Below are positions 14,273-22,517 of a stretch of DNA of 41,534 bases, piece by piece. The notes under the pieces are model-generated. The model ran no database searches. It saw nothing but the letters and a program-made list of their open reading frames with translations, and was not told where the DNA came from. Position 1 is the first letter of the stretch. The number at the start of each line of letters is the position of its first letter. Both the position numbers and the translations under genes were made by a program. Source of the DNA: a candidate division WWE3 bacterium CG_4_9_14_0_2_um_filter_35_11 (GTDB lineage Bacteria; Patescibacteriota; WWE3; 2-01-FULL-39-13); the NCBI GenBank assembly GCA_002789015.1, contig PFSJ01000006.1, positions 1-41,534 of the forward strand, given 5' to 3'.

Positions 14273-15775
14273 ATGATAAGAACACGAAATGCACCTAGCC
14301 CAACAGGATATTTACATTTAGGAACAATTTATCAATCGTTATTTGATAAAGCATTTGCCTTAAAAAATAATGGGAAATTTATTTTGAGGATTGAGGATAC
14401 CGATCAAAAAAGATATACACCTGGTGCAGTCGAAGCAATTTATAGTGGGCTCGATTGGGTAGGAGTCATTCCTGATGAAAGTCCTAAACACGGCGGGGAT
14501 TATGGGCCGTATGTACAGTCGGAAAGATTGGATATTTATAAAAAGTATGCGCAGGAATTGGTTGCAAGCGGCAATGCTTATTATTGTTTTTGTCCGACTG
14601 AAAGGCTTTTGGAAGTTCGCAAAAAAGATCAGAAAGAGGGAAGGTCTCCAATGTATGATAAGCATTGCCGCAACTTTCCAATTGATGAATCAAAAAAGCG
14701 TGTTGAAAATGGCGAGGCTCACGTTATCAGAATGAAAATTCCTGAAAATGAAAAAATCGTTGTGAATGATTTAGTACGTGGTGACATTGAATTCGATCCT
14801 AGTGTAATTGATGATCAGGTAATTATGAAAAGCGATGGATATCCTACATATCATTTGGCAGTTGTTATTGATGACCATTTGATGGAAATTTCACATGTTT
14901 TACGTGGTCCAGAATGGTTGACTTCTTTTCCTAAACACAAAATATTGTATGACTATTTTAAGTGGAAAATGCCTATTTTTATACATACTCCATTAATTAC
15001 TGATATGAAAGGAGCAAAACTCTCAAAGAGAAAAGGTCATGCAAGTGTCGACTGGTTTAGAAGAAAAGGGTTTTTGCCAGAGGCCGTTTTGAATTTTATT
15101 ACACTTTTGGGTTGGAGTCATCCTGAAGGTAAGGAGATTTTTTCGTTTGATGAATTTGTAAAAGTTTTTGATTTTAAAGATTTGTCTGCGGTTAGTCCTA
15201 AATTTGATTTGGTGAAATTGGAATGGATGAATGGCCAATATTTACAAAAGTTATCAAACGTGGATTTCGTCAAAAAGTTGACGGAGTGGCTGAATTATTG
15301 CAGTACGACAAAATATCAAGGGGCTACTGAATATGAATCTAATTGGAGCATGGACGATTATAAGTTAATGCTTAATTTCCTAAATTCGCTGAACGATGAG
15401 AAAAGGTTGTTATTTGCTGAAATAAATAATCAGAGAATTAAGAAGTTCGAGGATTTGCTTCCATTAAATTCATTTTTCATCTCTGATTTTGTTTTAGATG
15501 AGAATTTATTAATTGAAAATAAATCAAAGGAAGAAATATCTGAACATTTGGATTGGGTTAAAGGCGAAATAGAAAAAATAGAAGATTGGGAATTACCAAA
15601 CCTCAAAAAGCTTGAAGAGACTTTAGTAAAACGTGCAGGTGAGATGAATTGGAAAGTCGGAGAAGTTTTTCATCCAATAAGAGTTTCAATTGTTGGAAGT
15701 ACGGTTTCTCCCCCTTTGTTTGAATCAATATATATATTAGGAAAAGAAAAAACTTTGAAATTTTTAAATCTCTAG
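14273..15775 (+). CDS. gltX: Glutamyl-tRNA synthetase
   Basis: Class I aminoacyl-tRNA synthetase that charges tRNA-Glu, and in organisms lacking GlnRS also tRNA-Gln. It opens MIRTRNAPSPTGYLHLGT with the HLG(T) signature, then LRIEDTDQKRY, and carries the second signature in KLSKRKGHASV. The zinc-site region CFC followed by YDKHCRNF is present, with AYYCFCPTERL near residue 105. At 500 residues it is full length. Since tRNA-Glu and tRNA-Gln are both in this window, a non-discriminating enzyme with GatCAB amidation is possible but not shown. A 14-bp inverted repeat (14568-14581 with 14658-14671) lies in the zinc-site region. Confidence 0.95.
   Translation: MIRTRNAPSPTGYLHLGTIYQSLFDKAFALKNNGKFILRIEDTDQKRYTPGAVEAIYSGLDWVGVIPDESPKHGGDYGPYVQSERLDIYKKYAQELVASGNAYYCFCPTERLLEVRKKDQKEGRSPMYDKHCRNFPIDESKKRVENGEAHVIRMKIPENEKIVVNDLVRGDIEFDPSVIDDQVIMKSDGYPTYHLAVVIDDHLMEISHVLRGPEWLTSFPKHKILYDYFKWKMPIFIHTPLITDMKGAKLSKRKGHASVDWFRRKGFLPEAVLNFITLLGWSHPEGKEIFSFDEFVKVFDFKDLSAVSPKFDLVKLEWMNGQYLQKLSNVDFVKKLTEWLNYCSTTKYQGATEYESNWSMDDYKLMLNFLNSLNDEKRLLFAEINNQRIKKFEDLLPLNSFFISDFVLDENLLIENKSKEEISEHLDWVKGEIEKIEDWELPNLKKLEETLVKRAGEMNWKVGEVFHPIRVSIVGSTVSPPLFESIYILGKEKTLKFLNL
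14568..14671. repeat. 14-bp inverted repeat inside gltX
   Basis: GCGGCAATGCTTAT (14568-14581) and ATAAGCATTGCCGC (14658-14671) are exact reverse complements with a 76-base spacer. Flanking bases continue the match imperfectly for another dozen bases (both arms are preceded or followed by AATTGG/CCAATT). The arms code for SGNAY and DKHCR. Confidence 0.92.
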
Positions 15776-16612
15776 AAATGTAAATCCATTTTTTCCATGT
15801 TTCTTGCTCGTGTACATATTTTCATCGACCATCTTTAATTGATTTTCTATGGAAATGTTTGAACCGCTTCTAACTTGTAAGATGCCAATCGAAACTCCGA
15901 GGTTAAAATTTTTATTAAATTCGGCTTCTTTTAATTCTTTTATTATTTTTGTGGCTATTTTTTCAAGAGTTTCTCTTTTGGTGTGTTTTACGATTGTTAA
16001 AAATTCATCACCTCCAATTCTATAGACTTTTCCTTTATGGTTTATGTTTTGCCTAAATATTTTAGAAGATTTGGTTAATGCTAGATCTCCTGAAACATGT
16101 CCGAATTTGTCATTTATTGATTTAAAATTATCAAGGTCAAAAAACATCAAGACATATCCACTAGTTTCTTTGTTTATTGTCTGTTTTATATCGTCTTCAA
16201 ATGCAGATCTACTGTATACACCAGTTAATTTGTCTTTTTTTGTTTCTTTTATTATGTCCTTTATAGCTTTTATCTCATTAGTTATGTTTGTGGTTGAAAT
16301 AACAACTTTTTCGATTGAGTCGTCTTTTTCAACTAATGGAGAATATTTCACTCGGTACCACATTTTATCTTTATTAAATGTGAATTTTCCTCTGAAGACA
16401 ACTTCATTTCCGGATAATGCTTGATTTATATTGTCTACAATTTGATTTTGAACTACGACATCTTTCCAGATATCAGAGATTTTCTTACCTATAATGTCTA
16501 CGGGTTTTAATTCCATGGCTTCGAGATAGGATTTACTCACCAATAGGTATTGATAGTTTTTGTTAGCAATTGTTACGTATTCTTTCTGTTTTAAATTCAA
16601 AGCATCAATCAT
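15764..16612 (-). CDS. PAS-GGDEF protein, putative diguanylate cyclase
   Basis: A 282-residue soluble protein with a PAS sensor (residues about 10-115, with YLLVSKSYLEAM and WYRVKYSPL) and a GGDEF domain (about 120-282). The GGDEF catalytic set is intact: DKLTGVYSR, FFDLDNFKSINDKFGH with the metal-binding aspartate, and YRIGGDEFLTIV at residues 198-207. The inhibitory RxxD site expected just upstream reads NHKG, so product inhibition is probably absent. No EAL or PilZ partner is in the window. c-di-GMP signalling is uncommon in reduced CPR genomes. It converges with gltX by 12 bases; TATAAA eight bases before the ATG is a likely -10 box. Confidence 0.92.
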   Translation of the reverse strand: MIDALNLKQKEYVTIANKNYQYLLVSKSYLEAMELKPVDIIGKKISDIWKDVVVQNQIVDNINQALSGNEVVFRGKFTFNKDKMWYRVKYSPLVEKDDSIEKVVISTTNITNEIKAIKDIIKETKKDKLTGVYSRSAFEDDIKQTINKETSGYVLMFFDLDNFKSINDKFGHVSGDLALTKSSKIFRQNINHKGKVYRIGGDEFLTIVKHTKRETLEKIATKIIKELKEAEFNKNFNLGVSIGILQVRSGSNISIENQLKMVDENMYTSKKHGKNGFTFLEI

Positions 16613-16620
16613 CAGATATA

Positions 16621-16626
16621 TTTATA
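16621..16626 (-). promoter_or_regulatory. -10 box for the PAS-GGDEF gene
   Basis: On the minus strand TATAAA ends eight bases before the ATG at 16612, with only AT-rich sequence between and no Shine-Dalgarno site. Confidence 0.5.
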
Positions 16627-16784
16627 ACTTACTACATTTTGTGGCGACATTCTACACTACATATGATTTAATGTAAGCACAGGTTTGGGAAGGATTTATA
16701 CTTAAACTAGTAATAACTCCCGCAAATTAGTAAAATAAGCGTAGCTTGTAAAATATACGAGACAAAATAAAACTGCCAAAACAA

Positions 16785-16858
16785 TGCCCGGTCATCTAAT
16801 GGTAGGATTTGCGACTCTGAATCGCAATATCTTGGTTCGAATCCAAGCTGGGCAGCCA
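16785..16858 (+). tRNA. tRNA-Gln (anticodon CTG)
   Basis: Acceptor TGCCCGG pairs with CTGGGCA (one G-T), then discriminator G and encoded CCA. The anticodon arm TGCGA-CTCTGAA-TCGCA gives CTG, and the T arm is CTTGG-TTCGAAT-CCAAG. It marks the left edge of the region of broken genes; no repeat of its 3' end was found downstream, so there is no sign of a tRNA attachment site. Confidence 0.95.
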
Positions 16859-16917
16859 ATTAATTCCCTCGTTATATCAGCATCTTTTTACACCATTAAT
16901 CAAGGTTCTAACCGCGG

Positions 16918-16923
16918 TATAAT
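16918..16923 (+). promoter_or_regulatory. -10 box of the first RhuM pseudogene
   Basis: TATAAT ends six bases before ATG 16930, so the promoter has kept the leaderless geometry although the gene is broken. Confidence 0.6.
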
Positions 16924-16929
16924 TCCAGT

Positions 16930-17710
16930 ATGAAGAGTAATAAAATCATCAAACAAAATAGTTTTACAGAATTTTTACTTTATACTACGTCAAACGGCAA
17001 GGTGAAAGTAGAAATCTTTTTGCGAGATGAAAATATTTGGCTTTCGCAAGCAAAAATAGCCGACCTTTTTGGAGTTGATAGAAGTGTTGTAACCAAACAC
17101 TTACAAAACATTTATACCGATGGAGAGCTTGATAAAAAAGCAACTAGTGCAAAAATTGCACAAGTTCAAAATGAGGGAAATAGGCAGGTTTCGTGAGAAG
17201 TCGAGTTTTACAATCTTGATGCAATTATTTCAGTCGGATATCGAGTTAATTCTACTCAAGCAACGCAATTCCGTATTTGGGCAACAGAGCGACTGAAAGA
17301 ATACATCATCAAGGGTTTTACTATGGATGATGAACGGCTGAAAACTCCAAATTATTCATTTGGTCAAGATTACTTTGAAGAACAATTGGCTCGTATCGCT
17401 GACATTCGTAGTAGCGAACGTAGGTTTTATCAAAAAATCACTGATATCTACGCACAGTGCAGTGTGGACTATGATAAAAACAGTGTTGAAGCTTAAAATT
17501 TTTTCGCGACTGTCCAAAACAAACTTCACTTTGCAATTACTGGAAAAACTGCTGCTGAGATAGTTTCGGATCGGGTGGATAGTGCAAAGCCTAATATTGG
17601 ACTTACTAATTGGAAAAACGGTCCAACATGGTGTGATACGCAAAATCGATGTGGTGGTAGCAAAGAATTATTTAGATGCAAAAAAACTTAAAAAACAATT
17701 CATCAAATAA
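16930..17710 (+). pseudogene. RhuM-family protein, broken by two stops and a frameshift
   Basis: Read through its lesions, this is a near-complete RhuM-family protein, a family common near restriction and toxin loci, of uncertain function. The N-terminus (WLSQAKIADLFGVDRSVVTKH, residues ~38-58) is the DNA-binding-like region; then come FYNLDAIISVGYRVNS and FRIWATERLKEYI, RIADIRSSERRFYQKI and FFATVQNKLHFAITGKTAAE. TGA at 17195-17197 stands where Arg is usual and TAA at 17495-17497 where Gln is usual; both are one C-to-T change from CGA and CAA. A +1 shift near 17628 is needed to continue into IRKIDVVVAKNYL. The family's C-terminal ~70 residues are missing. This is a recent but clear pseudogene. 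Confidence 0.9.
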
Positions 17711-17767
17711 GATCCTATCCAAATTCCAACTGCCTAGCCTTGAAAGACTAGGCGTGTGATTGTGGAT

Positions 17768-18016
17768 TTATGCTCTCATTAGTAATCTACCTATTACGAT
17801 TACAAGTAATGATCCAGAAACTGCGACTATAAAAGACATAACGTTAAAGCCTGTTACGCCTACACTAAAAAATCTCTCTCCAATATATCCGCCTACAACT
17901 GCTCCAATAATTCCAAGAATTATTGATCCTACAATACCGCCTTGCGTACTTGGTGTAAGAAAATTCGCTATGCTTCCAGCTATTAATCCAAATATGATCC
18001 AATATAATATTGTCAT
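17768..18016 (-). CDS. GlsB/YeaQ/YmgE family small membrane protein
   Basis: An 82-residue glycine-rich membrane protein with three hydrophobic segments (ILYWIIFGLIAGSIANFL, IVGSIILGIIGAVVGGYIG, FIVAVSGSLLVIVIGRLL). The GLIAG and GIIGAVVGGYIG patterns are typical of this stress-associated family, formerly called transglycosylase-associated; its molecular role is unknown. An AAAGGA ribosome site is seven to eight bases before the ATG, unlike the leaderless genes. It follows the YggT-like gene on the same strand after 19 bases and probably shares its transcript. Confidence 0.92.
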   Translation of the reverse strand: MTILYWIIFGLIAGSIANFLTPSTQGGIVGSIILGIIGAVVGGYIGERFFSVGVTGFNVMSFIVAVSGSLLVIVIGRLLMRA

Positions 18017-18035
18017 TTTTGTATCCTTTCTTATA

Positions 18036-18446
18036 TTAATTAACTTCTTGTCTTTCTCCCGATAAAATGTGAATCAGTTTAACAATTCCATAAGCAACTA
18101 ATGCATAGATAACTAGTGCTACTATGGTTGCTGGTTCTAGAATTGAAGAAGCTTCTAATCCTTCAGAGACGCCTCTTCTAAATATTCCTTCAAAAGGCAG
18201 TATAAATAATCCAGTGATTCCATATATGAATCCTACAAATGCACTTGAAAGGCTTGCTCCTGCTAATTTAAAGAGTAATCTTAGAGCTAACATTGATTCA
18301 AGAAATCCGAATACAAAGTAAATTAAATATTCGGTTGTTTGAGAACTAGTAGCTGCAGTTTTAACTTGAGTTGCCATAAGTGGTTTGTGTTGATTCCCTG
18401 TTGGGTTATTTAACACGGTTTCTGTGTCACCATTTTCTATTGTCAT
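18036..18446 (-). CDS. YggT-like integral membrane protein
   Basis: A 136-residue protein with a polar N-terminus of ~40 residues and two main membrane segments separated by a loop: YLIYFVFGFLESMLALRLLFK, and later IVALVIYALVAYGIVKLIHIL. The loop FEGIFRRG, shortly before the second segment, and the two-helix plan fit the YggT family, which is poorly characterised. I start at ATG 18446, preceded by an AAGGTG ribosome site at seven bases, rather than at ATG 18491, which has none. It is the first gene of a two-gene unit with the GlsB-like protein. Confidence 0.8.
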   Translation of the reverse strand: MTIENGDTETVLNNPTGNQHKPLMATQVKTAATSSQTTEYLIYFVFGFLESMLALRLLFKLAGASLSSAFVGFIYGITGLFILPFEGIFRRGVSEGLEASSILEPATIVALVIYALVAYGIVKLIHILSGERQEVN

Positions 18447-18516
18447 TTTTAACACCTTCTTTCGATTCGAAAATAAACTGAACTTTGACATGTCTAGAAC
18501 TTCTAAAAATAGCGGG

Positions 18517-18708
18517 TTACAGGTTTTTAATGTCGACCTTTTTAATTATTGTTTCTGTTGGTAAGTAGCTTAAGAGTGCTTTTTCTATTAGCACTGTTAG
18601 TGTTGTTTTTCCTATTATGGCTTGGGCACGAGCTTGTAACACAATTGATGGATTCATAAAAAGTGTGACTCTTTGTTTATTTGTGTATCTAACAGTAGTA
18701 GTTGTCAT
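18517..18708 (-). CDS. Small ribbon-helix-helix-like DNA-binding protein
   Basis: A 63-residue protein. RVTLFMNPSIVLQARAQA is the expected short beta-strand followed by a helix, and IGKTTLTVLIEKALLSYL the second helix of an RHH fold, as in small antitoxins and repressors. No toxin gene lies next to it, unless the divergent ImmA/IrrE gene 86 bases away is its partner. TAATAT seven bases before the ATG could be a -10 box. The assignment to RHH is from pattern only. Confidence 0.6.
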   Translation of the reverse strand: MTTTTVRYTNKQRVTLFMNPSIVLQARAQAIIGKTTLTVLIEKALLSYLPTETIIKKVDIKNL

Positions 18709-18781
18709 GCTCCAAATATTACGCTTACTTCAAGTGCTTGTATATAGACAGATATCGATGCGTGTTGTTTTTTTATTTTGG

Positions 18782-18787
18782 TACAAT
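18782..18787 (+). promoter_or_regulatory. -10 box for the ImmA/IrrE gene, leaderless spacing
   Basis: TACAAT ends six bases before ATG 18794, with ATTGATTT-type sequence and no Shine-Dalgarno site. Confidence 0.6.
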
Positions 18788-18793
18788 TGATTT

Positions 18794-19324
18794 ATGAGTA
18801 AAGATGTTGCTTTGACAAAAGAAGATCTTATTAAATTATCCGAAGAGTATACAAATAACGGTAACTCCGTTGATGTAGTTAAGCTTGCAAATAATCTTGG
18901 AATAAAAGTTTTTGAGTATCCTTTTGGTGAAGGGGTTAGTGGTGCTGTTCAAAAAAATGAAAATGGAGAAATAAGTATTTATATTAGCGATCAAGATTCT
19001 ATTGAAAGACAAAGGTTTTCCATTGCTCACGAATTAGCACATGCGGTGTTTCACAAAGATCTTGTCGAAACTAAAAAAATTATTAATAGAAGCAAAAACG
19101 ACTCTAGTAATGTTGAGATTGAAGCAAATAAGCTAGCCGAAGAAATTCTTATGCCAGAAAAATCTTTAAATCGATTTATTAAAGAAGAAGGTTTAAACAA
19201 AAATGCTGAAATAAGTAGTCTTATAATTCAAAAAATTGCTGATGCCTTTAAAGTTTCTAAAATGGTTGCAATAATAAGGTTGCGTAATTTAAATTATAAC
19301 GTGCCGTATATTTCATATGCCTGA
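18794..19324 (+). CDS. ImmA/IrrE family metallo-endopeptidase
   Basis: A 176-residue zinc protease of family M78. The zinc motif is AHELAHAVFHKDL (HEXXH, residues ~80-84), followed by EIEANKLAEEILMPEKSL, where the glutamate of E-A-N-x-L-A-E is the third ligand, the family's hallmark. A short helix-rich N-terminus (LIKLSEEYTNNGNSVDVVKLANNLGIKVF) precedes it, without the HTH domain some members have. ImmA proteins cleave repressors during mobile-element induction or stress. The start of the next gene lies eight bases inside its 3' end, so the two are translationally linked. Confidence 0.93.
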   Translation: MSKDVALTKEDLIKLSEEYTNNGNSVDVVKLANNLGIKVFEYPFGEGVSGAVQKNENGEISIYISDQDSIERQRFSIAHELAHAVFHKDLVETKKIINRSKNDSSNVEIEANKLAEEILMPEKSLNRFIKEEGLNKNAEISSLIIQKIADAFKVSKMVAIIRLRNLNYNVPYISYA

Positions 19325-19655
19325 AATACAAGAAGTTAGGCCACCACTGCTTTCTGATATAAATCCGAATACACTTGGCGAAGAAGTTACACTCGATAAG
19401 CAACTAGAAGATAATCAAAAAAAAGATAATTATCAAAATAGAAAAAGGATCTCAGGCGCAATAACTTGGCTTGTTGTAACGGTAATATATGGTATTCCGA
19501 TTATTGCAATAATAATTGGATTAGGACTTGTATGGCTAGGTCAAATAGATACAGTGTTAGAAGGATTTAAATACATTGCGGCATTTTTAATTGGAAGCAT
19601 AATAAGCCCACATCTAAAAAACCTGATGAGTATAAACTGGACAAAAGAGGTGTAG
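19317..19655 (+). CDS. Small membrane protein of unknown function, linked to ImmA/IrrE
   Basis: A 112-residue protein with a polar, acidic N-terminus of ~48 residues and two membrane segments (ITWLVVTVIYGIPIIAIIIGLGLVWL, of which I quote the ends only as AITWLVV and GLVWLG, and FKYIAAFLIGSIISP). I do not recognise it. It overlaps the protease gene by eight bases and is followed by a strong terminator, so the pair forms a closed two-gene unit. A membrane substrate or anchor for the ImmA protease is an inference from position. Confidence 0.7.
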   Translation: MPEIQEVRPPLLSDINPNTLGEEVTLDKQLEDNQKKDNYQNRKRISGAITWLVVTVIYGIPIIAIIIGLGLVWLGQIDTVLEGFKYIAAFLIGSIISPHLKNLMSINWTKEV

Positions 19656-19703
19656 TTTTTTTGACAAGACCTCTTTTAAATGTTAAAGTTTGCTCACTAA
19701 ATC

Positions 19704-19740
19704 CCCCTGTGAGAGCGAAAGCTGTTTGCAGGGGTTTTTT
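19704..19740 (+). terminator. Rho-independent terminator after the ImmA/IrrE unit
   Basis: CCCCTG (19704-19709) pairs with CAGGGG (19729-19734) around a 19-base loop that includes the smaller stem AGC/GCT, followed by a run of six T's. Confidence 0.8.
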
Positions 19741-19753
19741 AATTTTATTTTGA

Positions 19754-19759
19754 TATAAT
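19754..19759 (+). promoter_or_regulatory. -10 box for the NYN gene
   Basis: TATAAT ends eight bases before ATG 19768, with no ribosome site between them. Confidence 0.6.
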
Positions 19760-19767
19760 TCCACTTA

Positions 19768-20310
19768 ATGAAAGGAAAATGTATTATTCTGATCGATGGA
19801 AGTAATTTTTACTTCAAGCTAAAAGATTTGAAGTTGCATGATTTATTGAATTTTAATTTTAGCAAGTTCGCAAATTTTCTTGCAAGATCAAGTGAGCTTA
19901 AAAGTACTAGTTATTATGTCGGTGGAGTTAAGCAAGATGGATCTAAGCACGCAGATAAACTTCTTTCTAACCAGCAAAAACTTCTTGTAACATTAAAAAG
20001 CCATAAAATTAAATATACTTTAGGTTATCTCATGAAATCAGGTGGTAAATATCATGAAAAAGGTGTTGACGTCCAAATTGCGGTTGATATGTTAGTAGCC
20101 ACATACGAGAATCTGTGTGACAGAATTATACTTGTATCTTCTGATACTGATTTATCTCCGGCAATTAAAAAAGCTCAACAGAAGGGTAAAATTATTGAAT
20201 ACATTGGGTTTTCACATAAACCAAGTGTTGCTATGGTTAGGTTTTGTAATGAGTCGAGGATTTTGAGCAAAGAAGACATTCAGCCATTTTGTAGTAAAGC
20301 TACTAAGTAG
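19768..20310 (+). CDS. NYN-domain (LabA/DUF88-like) ribonuclease-like protein
   Basis: A 180-residue PIN-like protein. The first acidic residue is in ILIDGSNFYF; the second set lies in HEKGVDVQIAVDMLVATY and the third in LVSSDTDLSPAIKKAQ, which are the NYN family's metal-binding positions and resemble LabA/DUF88 proteins. GKIIEYIGFSHKPS is the typical strand after the last helix. NYN proteins are predicted RNA nucleases; the target is unknown. It sits in the accessory region next to decayed RhuM and AbiE genes, so an anti-phage role is possible but not shown. Confidence 0.88.
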   Translation: MKGKCIILIDGSNFYFKLKDLKLHDLLNFNFSKFANFLARSSELKSTSYYVGGVKQDGSKHADKLLSNQQKLLVTLKSHKIKYTLGYLMKSGGKYHEKGVDVQIAVDMLVATYENLCDRIILVSSDTDLSPAIKKAQQKGKIIEYIGFSHKPSVAMVRFCNESRILSKEDIQPFCSKATK

Positions 20311-20328
20311 GCAGGTAGAGAGGAATTC

Positions 20329-20758
20329 TCAATCGGATTTTAAAAAGGCAATTCCTATGACTCCGATGAATGCCAGAAGTATACCTATATATTTTCTTGG
20401 AATTATTTTTTCTTTTAATAAAATTCTTGATAGTAAAACAGTCAGTGCTCCATTACTAGCTGTAATCGGTGATGCTATCGAAGCTTGTGTGTAACGAAAA
20501 GCTTAGCCATAAAAATCCTGTTCCGATTATGTTAAAAAGTCTCCCAATTAATGCGTATTTGTAGTCATTGAATTTTTTGATCACACCAGACATTGATCTC
20601 GAGATTGATTGTTTTTCTATTCGTAAATAAGCTATAGCGACGGGAACCTGAACAATCCCTAGTGATAGCAGAAAGCTAAAATCGTTTGATCTATTTATAT
20701 ATCCTTTAGAAATTGTATCTGAAAGTCCAATACAAATGGCGGCTACAAAGGGCCAAAT
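20329..20758 (-). pseudogene. EamA/DMT transporter fragment, frameshifted and fused to a RhuM tail
   Basis: The C-terminal half of a drug/metabolite transporter. In the first frame WPFVAAICIGLSDTISKG is followed by FLLSLGIVQVPVAIAYL and GRLFNIIGTGFLWLSFS. The frame is broken by a single-base change near 20490, after which ASPITASNGALTVLLSR and GILLAFIGVIGIAF complete the last helices to a stop at 20331. The N-terminal half is absent; instead the sequence runs directly on from a RhuM C-terminus (see next entry). This is the product of a deletion that joined two genes. It cannot make a working transporter. Confidence 0.85.
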
Positions 20759-21279
20759 AGTTGAAGCGCTATATTCTCCCTCTGCTTTTATTTTTGCTTC
20801 TAGCATAGTAACCTTGCTATTGTCCAAAAGTATTGAATAGTTTGATATTTCCAAAATCTGTATTAAAAGTATTTGCCAATCTTCCATATTGGTTACAATT
20901 CCTCTTTGTGCTCTATTTTCCGCAAGATCTAAATAAGCTGATACAAGTCTTTCTAGTTCTTGGAGATGTTGAATTTCAAGATAATTTTTAGCAATAATTA
21001 CATCGCTTTTAGGTTATAAAAAGTAGTTTTATAGTTTTTTCCATCAGAAGCAGTTGTCAAGAATTCCTTTACAACTGAATCTTGAATGAGTTCACCTTCT
21101 TTGAATATGTTATTAAGATGTAAGCTAATATTTTGTTTTGTGTTATCAGATAGCTTCGCCATAAGCTTTTGGTTTAGCCATAAAGTATCATTGTAGAAAT
21201 AAACATCTATATTTACCAATCCATCTTCGGTTTTGTATATAACAAAATTATTGAATTTTTCCAATTTATTCTTGGACAT
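20759..21279 (-). pseudogene. Second RhuM-family gene, with about 150 residues deleted
   Basis: The first 85 residues (LWLNQKLMAKLSDNTKQNIS, LHLNNIFKEGELIQDSVVK, KNYKTTFYNL) match the RhuM N-terminal domain. The next bases jump, out of frame, to KSDVIIAKNYLE, which belongs near the family's residue 230, and the tail continues as LERLVSAYLDLAENRAQRG and NMEDWQILL to KIKAEGEY. There it runs into the EamA fragment. The central part is missing. It diverges in sequence from the RhuM pseudogene at 16930 and is a separate member, not a copy. Confidence 0.85.
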
Positions 21280-21374
21280 AAGCGCATTATAACGTATGTG
21301 GTTGGAGATAAATTCTAGCTAGAATAACTGTCTGCGGCCAAAATTAACACTTATGATTAATGGATATAAGTAAA

Positions 21375-21937
21375 TCATTTCCCTCTCTTTTTTGAATCTA
21401 TGTAAAAGTTGATTTGGTTTATTGTGTCCATTATTAATTTGTTTTTTACAAAATCTCTTTGTGATTCATTGTCTACTAATTCTCCCAAACCGAAATGTAT
21501 TGTTTCTTTATTAAAATTATTTTCAATGTATTTTGGTAGGTCTTTCATATAGTCGAGTAATCTTAAACCTGTAACTGTTTCAACAATTTTCTCTGATATA
21601 TCCCAGTTTTGTTTAAAAAAATAATTAATATCGTACAAGTCTCTTGGCGATGCGGAGTGCCTATTTTTTAATGCAATTAGCTTATTTGCGAATATATCCT
21701 CTTTTTTCATTACAAACATCGAAGTCCCATAAAATTCTATAAGCTCATATTTATTAACCTTTTCAATTTCTCTAGTTGAGATTTCGATTTTTATGCCTGA
21801 TTTACCTTTTGTATGAACTAGAAAAAATAACATGCTGTTCCACCTTTAAAACCCAAAAGCGGAGATAAATCTTTGTGAGAATAAATTTCGTTAAGTATAT
21901 TTCTCATGGTATTTTCGTGTTTAGTACGATCCAACAT
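21375..21937 (-). pseudogene. AbiEii/AbiGii-type toxin, core deleted
   Basis: The C-terminal domain of a type IV nucleotidyltransferase toxin survives: GIKIEISTREIEKVNKYELI, MKKEDIFANKLIALKNRHSA and PRDLYDINYFF are characteristic. Starting at ATG 21937 another frame gives the N-terminus MLDRTKHENTMRN and GFKGGTACYFF, whose GGT is the nucleotidyltransferase entry motif, then a stop. The segment between, with the catalytic R-x-S-x-D-x-D, is missing, and the frame changes at the junction near 21830. The toxin is therefore dead. The 5' end overlaps the AbiEi antitoxin stop by 17 bases, the normal AbiE operon order. Confidence 0.85.
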
Positions 21938-22511
21938 GTTTTTCTAGTTTCTCAACTATATTACTAAGACTTTTTCGATTGTATATACCAAGTAAACTAT
22001 GAACTTTGTCAAAATCAATTCCTCTTAAATTATCAAATTGGAATTTTGGATTTATATATAACATATCAAGAAACGCTCTTTCTTTTGTTGCAATATAATA
22101 ATTGTCTACATTTTCAACACTGTTTTTATTAAGGAGTATTGGATCTTTTAATTGTCTAAAAATTATAACGTATTTGCTCAATGCTAACTGAATTGATTTG
22201 TTACTTGCTAAGGTTATTCTTTTATTCCACTGAAAAATTATTCCATCTTTATGTAAAACGGTTTCAAATGATATGTAAGATGGTGATCTTAACTTATTCG
22301 CAAGTTCAAATTCGTCAATATCTCTACCTACTATTGCGTACATGCCTTTTTGGATTTTTTGAAGTTTTTTTGTCTTTGTGAAATATTCTATTCTTTCTAT
22401 TAAAGAGTCATAGTTATTGTATCCCCATATATTACTTAAATCCCTGGTTGTAAAAACTGTTTTAGATGAAAACGTGAGTAATTGATGTAATTTACCTGTT
22501 TGGTCAGTCAT
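21921..22511 (-). CDS. AbiEi-type antitoxin / transcriptional regulator
   Basis: The antitoxin partner of the AbiE type IV toxin-antitoxin system, a winged-helix repressor of its own operon. From ATG 22511 it is 196 residues: LLTFSSKTVFTTRDLSNIW is the N-terminal wHTH, KLQKIQKGMYAIVGRDIDEF and LANKLRSPSYISFETVLHKD are the family's central motifs, and TKERAFLDMLYI is near the end. The frame stays open for 93 more codons upstream, but those encode part of a 2-hydroxyacid dehydrogenase, not AbiEi. The -10 box TACTAT (22523-22518) six bases before ATG 22511 supports that start. The toxin it should restrain is broken. Confidence 0.85.
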   Translation of the reverse strand: MTDQTGKLHQLLTFSSKTVFTTRDLSNIWGYNNYDSLIERIEYFTKTKKLQKIQKGMYAIVGRDIDEFELANKLRSPSYISFETVLHKDGIIFQWNKRITLASNKSIQLALSKYVIIFRQLKDPILLNKNSVENVDNYYIATKERAFLDMLYINPKFQFDNLRGIDFDKVHSLLGIYNRKSLSNIVEKLEKHVGSY

Positions 22512-22517
22512 AACTGT

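Noticed and set aside
16785-16930. tRNA-Gln as integration site of the accessory region
   Set aside because: No repeat of the tRNA 3' end was found downstream to 23 kb, and no integrase lies next to it.
17195-17497. In-frame TGA in the RhuM gene as possible UGA recoding (as in Gracilibacteria/SR1)
   Set aside because: TGA is used as an ordinary stop in several genes here (mscL, exonuclease, msrA among them), and the same RhuM gene also has an in-frame TAA and a frameshift, so it is simply broken.
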